Assembly (NCBI GenBank): GCA_025450255.1
Contig: JANWHV010000220.1
Location: 1 to 5,462, forward strand
Direction of reading: 5' to 3'
Length of the DNA: 5,462 nucleotides
Source: Chloroflexota bacterium
Lineage (GTDB): Bacteria > Chloroflexota > UBA5177 > JANWHV01
In this document: positions 1-4,747 of the stretch, piece by piece
Position numbering within the stretch: position 1 is the first letter of the stretch
Layout: each line of letters opens with the position of its first letter
Notes under the pieces: model-generated
The model's input: only the letters and a program-made list of their open reading frames with translations
Database searches by the model: none
What the model was told of the DNA's origin: nothing
Program-made: the position numbers and the translations under genes

Positions 1-1
1 C

Positions 2-118
2 AATAGGCTGGTGCCGCAAGCACTGGAGGAAATCCTCGGCGGGCCACGGAATATCGCTTGGCACGTGGTCAAAGATAGTAGCGGCAAGACACGCGTCAGG
101 GCCGGACGCGCGGAGTGA
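2..118 (+). CDS. C-terminal end of a hypothetical protein (5' truncated by window edge)
   Basis: The frame starting at base 2 is open for 38 codons and closes at TGA 116-118. Its product is closely similar to the codons at 4081-4200. By eye 24 of 38 aligned residues are identical, including the LVP, LGGP and IAWH blocks and the GK..RV.AG tail. Two copies diverging mainly at third codon positions and conservative residues show that this is real coding sequence. The preceding part, about 84 codons if the gene matches its relative, lies outside the window. I do not recognise the family and assign no function. The stop overlaps a downstream GTG start (GTGA, 115-118), so the next ORF could be translationally coupled. 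Confidence 0.7.
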   Translation, partial: NRLVPQALEEILGGPRNIAWHVVKDSSGKTRVRAGRAE

Positions 119-339
119 CCGTGAGCGGCGGCTACGCGTTCGGCGCCATCGATGAGGACTACCTGAACTTGGCGCCACGCGAGCCCACCGCCAACTGCGC
201 AGAGCCGTCACTCAACGATCTGATCGAGAAGATGTGGTGGGCCGAGAGCCGCCGCGCGGCTCGCCAAATACTGAACGTGGTACAAAAGGTTGGGAAGCCT
301 ACATCAACCAATCGATTGTTCTGCCTGACTATGGCTTAA
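115..339 (+). CDS. Small hypothetical protein, possibly coupled to the upstream gene
   Basis: This 74-codon ORF starts with GTG at 115, sharing GTGA with the upstream stop, and ends at TAA 337-339. The overlap is typical of translationally coupled genes. No independent Shine-Dalgarno is obvious, because the sequence before the start is the end of the upstream frame. The predicted protein is soluble and acidic at the N-terminus (AIDEDYLNL). A likely helix follows around residues 35-58 (KMWWAESRRAARQILNVV). The last dozen residues look less protein-like, so the gene may be truncated or frayed near the boundary with the convergent gene that ends at 372. I recognise no family. It could be a genuine small gene, a remnant, or a chance ORF. 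Confidence 0.4.
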   Translation: MTVSGGYAFGAIDEDYLNLAPREPTANCAEPSLNDLIEKMWWAESRRAARQILNVVQKVGKPTSTNRLFCLTMA

Positions 340-371
340 TATTGACTGGCTGACTCAGAGCGCACTTGCTT

Positions 372-1667
372 TCATTGTCTTAGCTCCGCTACTTTGGCTT
401 CCGCTGGTCCAATCACGCGCGAAGCCAGGCCGTCTATAAGCTCTTGTGGCGTCGAGTACTCTACCACCGGGAGAACCCACGGGTACTTCGCAAAGTCCTG
501 GAACATTCCATACGGCCGCCCACCTTCCGAGATAGCCAATAGCGACAGTACCGGCACGGCCAGTGTTGGAACGATAGCCTGTAGCTCCTGTGGAATACTT
601 CGCGGCTCTGTCAGGTCGGCAATGATGAAGCGTGCGAGGTGCGCCAAGGTAGAAATGGTGTCGGTAAGATCCCGACTCGATGGGCCGTCAAAGTCAAAGA
701 GGACAGGCACGTAATTGTGGCTACGAAGTGCTTCGCGGAGCGCGTCCAACACAGCTTTACGCTCCGGCGTGAAGCGACCGAGGATAAGTACAAGCTTCGA
801 CGATACTGCATCTATGATCTGCCTGAGTTTCTCATTACGCAGCATGAGATGGACAAACTGCGCAACCTCAATGCTATCCAGCGTGATCTCCGGCTCCCAT
901 TGGTTATTGATGCGCAAATTACTCTGCGTCGCGTTCGAAAGCTCACAGTTCCATACTGCAACACCATACACTCTCGATCCACTCAAATCGACCCCCGTCA
1001 TATCGAGCTCGTTCAGAGTTGCGAACTCAAAATCACAGTTCGACATATTCGCATTAGTGAAATTCGCGCCCGAAATAAATGAGGAAGAGAACCATGATGC
1101 CGACAGATCGGCTGCTGTAAAATCAGCACTTAACATATTATTCGTATCTCCAAACTGGCACCCCACCATTCGGGCACGCTTGAACTTGGCGGTGTATAAG
1201 CTCGCGCCCCCGAACGTAGAACCAGACAAGTCGGCGTCGTGAAATTTCGACCCATCAAGTTTCGCATGAATAAATTTTGAGTCTCTGAAGTTAGAGTTTC
1301 TACAGTTTGAATATAGTATTGATGCCTCAGACGCGTCGGTTCTCGATAGATCAGCAAATGAAAGATTTGTCGTATGAAACTCTACACTCTTTAACGTCAG
1401 TCCGGATAATTTCGCATGATTCAGATCAGCACGGTGCAAATCTGCGCTGGCGAGATCTACACTTGTCAAATCCGCAAAGCTCAAATCTGGGTCAACTGGT
1501 TCGTTCAACTGATACCAGCCCTCCCACGTATGTCGCCCACGATGTGTGTTTTGCTCCTCTACCCATCGTGCATGCATACTGATGCGCTGGTCTGCGCATT
1601 CGCTACGCCATGCATTCCACCCAGCAAGATCATTCTTTAAGAGTTCGAGGTGTTCTTGATTCGCCAT
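372..1667 (-). CDS. Pentapeptide-repeat protein with C-terminal TIR-like/Rossmann-type domain
   Basis: The 431-residue protein has three parts. Residues 1-57 form a cap of the common MANxEHLxLLK...WNxWR type. Residues about 58-250 are pentapeptide repeats of A(D/N)LXX character (for example LSFADLTSVDLASADLHRAD), expected to fold as a right-handed quadrilateral beta-helix. Residues about 252-415 form an alpha/beta domain opening with VLILGRFTPERK (293-304), followed by LFDFDGP (323-329), SRDLTDTISTLAHLARFIIADLTEP (331-355), IPQEL with E361, and YGMFQDFAKYPWVLP (386-400). From memory this repeat-plus-tail fusion recurs in several bacterial phyla, and the tail resembles TIR/nucleoside-deoxyribosyltransferase folds. 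A role in NAD or nucleotide cleavage or in defence is inference only. ATG at 1665-1667 is supported by AGGTAGG (1674-1680 read on the minus strand). It is a soluble cytoplasmic protein without signal peptide. It is convergent with the ORF ending at 339, with a 32-base gap and no visible terminator. Its central part is markedly AT-richer than its neighbours. Confidence 0.9.
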   Translation of the reverse strand: MANQEHLELLKNDLAGWNAWRSECADQRISMHARWVEEQNTHRGRHTWEGWYQLNEPVDPDLSFADLTSVDLASADLHRADLNHAKLSGLTLKSVEFHTTNLSFADLSRTDASEASILYSNCRNSNFRDSKFIHAKLDGSKFHDADLSGSTFGGASLYTAKFKRARMVGCQFGDTNNMLSADFTAADLSASWFSSSFISGANFTNANMSNCDFEFATLNELDMTGVDLSGSRVYGVAVWNCELSNATQSNLRINNQWEPEITLDSIEVAQFVHLMLRNEKLRQIIDAVSSKLVLILGRFTPERKAVLDALREALRSHNYVPVLFDFDGPSSRDLTDTISTLAHLARFIIADLTEPRSIPQELQAIVPTLAVPVLSLLAISEGGRPYGMFQDFAKYPWVLPVVEYSTPQELIDGLASRVIGPAEAKVAELRQ

Positions 1668-1885
1668 AAGACGCCTACCTATGCTGCTCTATGGGCACTT
1701 ATTTTGACATCGCGACGAAAAGGCTAAACCTGAAGGATATCAAGTTCAGATGCCAAGCGCCGTAGCGAACAGACAAACAGGCCGTTGTGCGAACATCGCT
1801 ACCGTGCTACTCTCACAGCCGACATGAGCCTGCGCGGGCGCTTCGACGCGGCTCTGCTCGCCACAGCGCGGGAGAGGAAACGCCA
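1668..1885. promoter_or_regulatory. Divergent intergenic region between the pentapeptide and propeller genes
   Basis: These 218 bases separate two divergent start codons and must hold the promoters for both. For the plus strand, a weak candidate is TTGTGC (1785-1790), a 17-base spacer, and TACTCT (1808-1813) preceded by TGC as an extended -10. It matches the consensus only partly. For the minus strand I see no persuasive -35/-10 pair. An upstream in-frame ATG at 1787 would lengthen the propeller protein by 33 residues. That segment reads as arginine-rich, low-complexity sequence without a ribosome-binding site and is better taken as leader. No long inverted repeat stands out. Confidence 0.35.
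1871..1880 (+). promoter_or_regulatory. Ribosome-binding site that sets the propeller gene start
   Basis: GGAGAGGAAA ends five bases before ATG 1886 and is the only purine-rich Shine-Dalgarno-like stretch near an in-frame start in this region. It supports ATG 1886 over the upstream in-frame ATG at 1787, and it places a short positively charged N-terminus directly before the membrane segment, as expected for an N-in signal anchor. Confidence 0.6.
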
Positions 1886-3790
1886 ATGGCCATGGCCGTC
1901 GACAAGCCGGCGCGCGGAACCAGCCGCCGATTGCGCATCGCCTACCTGCTCGCCGGACTTGTGCTCCTGATCCTGGCAGGAGCTGCGGTCTTTGTGCATG
2001 AGCGGTCCAGCTCGTCCGCGGCCAGCGCGCCGATGGCGACCGGCACCGGCACCTGGGGATGGCGCCATCCTCTTCCGCAGGGAAACAGCCTGTACGGCGC
2101 CGCCTGCCCGAGCGCGACGTTCTGTATGACGGCGGGTGCGAACGGCACTATTCTGACAAGCTCGGATGGCGGGGCCACCTGGATGAGCCGCCGCCCCACA
2201 AGCGGCAGCGAGTTGCGCGGTGTCGCCTGCCTCAACTCCGCCACGTGCGTGGTGGTCGGCAACGACGGCGCACTTTTGGTCAGCACGGACGCGGGTGTTA
2301 CCTGGCAATCCCGCCTACAAGATCCGAACACCTGGCTGCGCGGCGTAGCCTGCCCGACCAGCCGAAGCTGCATTGCCGTTGGCTGGCAAGGCGCCATTCT
2401 CGTCACCGAAGACGGCGGTGCGACCTGGAACAGCCGTCAGTCCGGCAGCCAGGGGGACCTCAACAGCATCGCTTGCTCGATGCCCAGGGCATGCGTTGCC
2501 GTGGGCGATCGCACAATCCTGAGTACCACGGACGGCGGCGCCACCTGGCATGGCGCACGCACGCACATAGACAACGACCTGCTGAGTGTCACCTGCCCAC
2601 ATGCGCAGACGTGTCTCGCCGTCGACTACAGCGGCCTTATTCGCATGAGCGGGGACGGCGGCGTCACCTGGCGTAGCCACCCGGACGGGTACAAAAACCA
2701 ACTGTACGGCATTACCTGTGCTGGGAACGGTAAGTGCCTGGCGGTCGGCGACTACGGCACCCTTGCCGTTAGCGGGAATGGTGGCGCGACCTGGCGACGC
2801 AACACGCCCGCAGGCGATAACTACCTCTGGGCGATAGCGTGTTCCAGCAGCGGTACGTGCCTTGCCACGGGTGACGCGGGTACGATCGTGACAAGCGCTG
2901 ACGGTGGCGCGACATGGCGCGCGCGTTCATCCGGCCGGCGATACGACTTGCACGGCATCGTCTGCACGACGACCAGTACCTGCATCGCGGTGGGCTGTTG
3001 CGGCAGCATCTTGGTTAGCACGGACGGTGGTGTGGCCTGGCTCGATCACAGTGCGCCTTCCGGCAAAAACGACTATGACCTGAACGCCATATCCTGCCCC
3101 GACGACACGCACTGTCTCGCCGTTGGGACTGGAGGCACTGTTGTGACCACGGCAAACGGCGGCAGCACCTGGCAGCCCCGCGTCTCCGGCACGAAGCACG
3201 ATCTGTCCAGGGTGATCTGTACGTCCAAGAACCGCTGCCTGGCCACCGCCGGCGCCGGCCTGTTACTTGGGAGCACGGATGACGGTATCACCTGGCGCGA
3301 GCAGCCTAGCGGCCGCACCGCGGCGCTCTTCGGAATCACCTGCATGAGTGACAGGCGCTGCGTCACCGTGGGCGAGGGCGGCACAGTTTTGATCAGTACG
3401 GATGACGGGGACACCTGGAGGAGCGTGACCTCATTCACCGGCTCCGATCTCTATAGTGTCGTATGCCGGACCTCTGTCAATTGTCTGGCCGTAGGCGACA
3501 GAGGCGTGATGATTGTTAGCGGCGACGCGGGCGCCACCTGGAAGCGGCAATCGTCCGGCACGACGTACACCTTGTGGAGCGTCATAGCGCCAACCAGCAA
3601 CAGCTATGTAATCGCTAGCGGAGACTCGTTTGAGCGAGGGCTGGTCATGGTTAGCGCCAACGGCGGCGCCAGTTGGAGCCGCCACGCCGTCGGCACCAAC
3701 GACGATATGCGCGATATCACCTGCTTCACCAGCCACGTATGCATTTCCGTCGGCGACCAGGGCGCGATCATGACCGGCACCGACCGGTGA
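1886..3790 (+). CDS. Membrane-anchored Ycf48-like/BNR-repeat 14-blade beta-propeller protein
   Basis: The 634-residue product begins with a basic stretch (SRRLR, 13-17), then one hydrophobic helix (about 16-37), then a Ser/Ala-rich linker (about 41-52). This predicts a single N-terminal anchor or signal peptide with the rest outside the membrane. Residues 68-634 are 14 repeats of about 41 residues. Each has a hydrophobic strand ending in C-x5-C, an AVG..G turn, a strand, then an Asp-box (S-x-D-G-G-x-T-W) and a loop. This is the pattern of Ycf48-like/photosystem II assembly-factor and sialidase-type BNR propellers. Such repeats are widespread in non-photosynthetic bacteria, so a photosystem role is not implied. 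No glycosidase catalytic residues can be assigned. Function is unknown; surface binding or scaffolding is a guess. A start at 1787 (667 residues) is possible but lacks a ribosome-binding site. The stop is TGA 3788-3790, 38 bases before the next start. Confidence 0.92.
   Translation: MAMAVDKPARGTSRRLRIAYLLAGLVLLILAGAAVFVHERSSSSAASAPMATGTGTWGWRHPLPQGNSLYGAACPSATFCMTAGANGTILTSSDGGATWMSRRPTSGSELRGVACLNSATCVVVGNDGALLVSTDAGVTWQSRLQDPNTWLRGVACPTSRSCIAVGWQGAILVTEDGGATWNSRQSGSQGDLNSIACSMPRACVAVGDRTILSTTDGGATWHGARTHIDNDLLSVTCPHAQTCLAVDYSGLIRMSGDGGVTWRSHPDGYKNQLYGITCAGNGKCLAVGDYGTLAVSGNGGATWRRNTPAGDNYLWAIACSSSGTCLATGDAGTIVTSADGGATWRARSSGRRYDLHGIVCTTTSTCIAVGCCGSILVSTDGGVAWLDHSAPSGKNDYDLNAISCPDDTHCLAVGTGGTVVTTANGGSTWQPRVSGTKHDLSRVICTSKNRCLATAGAGLLLGSTDDGITWREQPSGRTAALFGITCMSDRRCVTVGEGGTVLISTDDGDTWRSVTSFTGSDLYSVVCRTSVNCLAVGDRGVMIVSGDAGATWKRQSSGTTYTLWSVIAPTSNSYVIASGDSFERGLVMVSANGGASWSRHAVGTNDDMRDITCFTSHVCISVGDQGAIMTGTDR
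2087..3787 (+). repeat. Fourteen ~41-residue (~123-bp) propeller repeats within the CDS
   Basis: The repeats are in-frame and diverged at DNA level but strongly patterned at protein level. Units 1-3, 5-7, 9-12 keep 41 residues, with a C-x5-C pair and an Asp-box. Unit 4 is one residue shorter, unit 8 three longer, and unit 13 (from 3569) four longer with neither cysteine. Unit 14 (3704-3787) stops before the Asp-box and TW strand. The segment before unit 1 (TWGWRHPLPQGN, W57 at 2054) resembles the missing end of unit 14 and could close the propeller ring. Fourteen units fit two seven-bladed propellers. Confidence 0.85.
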
Positions 3791-3812
3791 GAGCCGTACG
3801 TATTAGCTCGAC

Positions 3813-3821
3813 AAAGGAGGG
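3813..3821 (+). promoter_or_regulatory. Near-perfect Shine-Dalgarno before GTG 3829
   Basis: AAAGGAGGG contains AAGGAGG, fully complementary to the usual 16S rRNA 3' end, seven bases before GTG 3829. It fixes the start of the interrupted hypothetical gene and shows that this locus was, or still is, translated efficiently. It lies in the short gap after the propeller stop, so translation of a shared transcript is plausible. Confidence 0.75.
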
Positions 3822-3828
3822 AAGCCTC

Positions 3829-4203
3829 GTGGACGTGGGGAAAGCGTTCGCCGAGATTGCGGCCGGTAGGAATGTGATCCCCGAGGAGCGCATGCGCGTC
3901 TATGACGAGGTGTTCAACCGTGGTCTGGGCATAACATTCATCCGGCACCTGGAGGATTGGGCGTCCCAGCAACGCCTGGTATACGTGCCGGAGAAGAACT
4001 AGTACGTCGTGTTTGAACGGCGCCCTGATGGTACCTGGACCTGGACAGAGGGCGACCCCTGGCAGTAGGGGAAAGCAGCCAACAAGCTGGTGCCGCGTGC
4101 ATTGACTGAGGTTCTCGGCGGCCCGGAGGACATTGCCTGGCACCAGGTGATGGACGACAGGGGCAAGAGGCGCGTCAAAGCTGGCCTGCCCGAGCAGAAG
4201 TAG
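3829..4203 (+). pseudogene. Hypothetical gene interrupted by in-frame TAG codons; paralogue of the gene ending at 118
   Basis: From GTG 3829 the frame reads MDVGKAFAEIAAGRNVIPEE onward for 57 codons to TAG 4000-4002. It then continues in the same frame with protein-like sequence (YVVFERRPDGTWTWTEGDPWQ minus its last residue) to TAG 4066-4068. A further 44 codons end at TAG 4201-4203. The last section matches the 2-115 C-terminus at 24 of 38 residues, and both copies stop within two codons of each other. The third TAG is therefore the natural stop and the first two are internal. Ignoring them, the product is about 124 residues, soluble, with no signal peptide. No frameshift is needed, so nonsense mutation (for example TGG, CAG or AAG to TAG) is the simplest reading. 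TAG readthrough or recoding is the alternative. If neither applies, only a 57-residue N-terminal fragment is made from the strong ribosome-binding site. The family is not recognised. Confidence 0.6.
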
Positions 4204-4315
4204 GTGGCCGCGCTGGACGGCCGGGATCTGGGCGCGGTGAGCGAGCCGGCGGCGAGGCAGGTCATGGAGGGCCAGAAGCGGAAATGGGACACGTAGATTC
4301 GGCGGCGGGATCAGC

Positions 4316-4321
4316 TATACT
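4316..4321 (+). promoter_or_regulatory. Candidate -10 box for the DUF433 gene
   Basis: TATACT differs from the TATAAT consensus at one position and lies 36 bases before GTG 4358. The -35 region about 17 bases upstream (around 4293-4299) is a poor match to TTGACA, so the promoter may be weak or activator-dependent. Transcription would start near 4328, just at a small hairpin. Confidence 0.3.
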
Positions 4322-4329
4322 GCGAAACA

Positions 4330-4344
4330 GCGGCATAGGGCCGC
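4330..4344 (+). other. Small leader hairpin upstream of the DUF433 gene
   Basis: GCGGC and GCCGC form a perfect five-base-pair, all-GC stem around the loop ATAGG. It falls between the candidate -10 box and the GTG start, followed by a G-run (4345-4350) that would serve as a poor ribosome-binding site. It could stabilise the 5' end of the message or act as an operator half-site, but a stem this short can occur by chance in GC-rich DNA. Confidence 0.25.
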
Positions 4345-4357
4345 GGGGGGCGTTACG

Positions 4358-4582
4358 GTGAGCGATCTTTTGCAAAGAATCACGGTCAACGCGAAACAGT
4401 GCGGCGGCCGTCCGTGCATTCGAGGCATGCGTATCAGGGTTTCGGATGTGCTGGATCTTCTAGCGTCCGGATTGACCACGCAGGAGATTCTGGCCGAGAT
4501 GCCCGATCTCGAGTCGGAGGATCTCAAGGCCGTGCTCGTCTATGCCGCCCGTAAACTGGATCATCCCATTCTCGTGGCGTGA
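4358..4582 (+). CDS. DUF433 family protein (antitoxin-like)
   Basis: The 74-residue product matches the DUF433 (PF04255) pattern over its full length. It has an ITVN segment (residues 8-11), the CGGRPCIRGMRIRV block (15-28), then VLDLLASGLTTQEILAEMPDL (30-50), in which a helix-turn-helix is expected, then a helical AVLVYAARKLDHPI stretch (58-71). DUF433 proteins are small, often encoded beside a DUF5615 PIN-like protein, and are generally regarded as antitoxin or DNA-binding components; that role is from family knowledge. The start is GTG 4358 and the stop is TGA 4580-4582. No DUF5615 gene follows: the next 165 bases hold no plausible ORF before the ABC gene. This copy therefore appears solitary, a remnant of a toxin-antitoxin pair or an independent regulator. 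Confidence 0.88.
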   Translation: MSDLLQRITVNAKQCGGRPCIRGMRIRVSDVLDLLASGLTTQEILAEMPDLESEDLKAVLVYAARKLDHPILVA

Positions 4583-4747
4583 TCATCCTCGTAGGCCGCG
4601 CGGACTCACCTGCGCGATATACCGTACGTGTCCCCTCGGCCGCCCTACCCTGACCGACCGGCGCTTGGGGCACATAGTATCCCTTGATGCTGCTTGGCGG
4701 ATATGTCGCGTGGTAGTATGTGCCCATTTGGCGGGAAGGGGCCATGC

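Noticed and set aside
639..1242. Several plus-strand frames opposite the pentapeptide-repeat gene
   Set aside because: The minus-strand protein has clear repeat and domain patterns. The opposite frames are overlapping shadows without domain character or ribosome-binding sites.
1787..1885. Longer start for the propeller protein at ATG 1787
   Set aside because: It has no ribosome-binding site, and the added 33 residues are arginine-rich low-complexity sequence ahead of a normal signal-anchor N-terminus. ATG 1886 has a suitable purine-rich site.
2087..3787. Tandem DNA repeats as a possible CRISPR-like or minisatellite array
   Set aside because: The ~123-bp periodicity comes from protein repeats. 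The units are too diverged at DNA level and keep the coding frame.
3791..3812. Possible terminator after the propeller gene (GAGC...GCTC around TACGTA)
   Set aside because: The stem is only about four pairs, with no following T-run, and the next ribosome-binding site begins immediately.
3604..4143. Long open frame (179 codons) on the minus strand across the end of the propeller gene and the broken paralogue
   Set aside because: It is antisense to a well-supported repeat protein and to a frame confirmed by a paralogue. The product looks like no family and codon usage is that of a GC-rich shadow frame.
4204..4296. Thirty-codon GTG ORF directly after the broken paralogue
   Set aside because: It is too short, with no family resemblance and no separate ribosome-binding site. 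Mentioned only as a possible trace of a coupled gene.
4675..4719. Two TAGTAT hexamers (4675-4680 and 4714-4719) as promoter or operator elements before the ABC gene
   Set aside because: Neither has a well-spaced -35, and two six-base matches 39 bases apart are not significant by eye.
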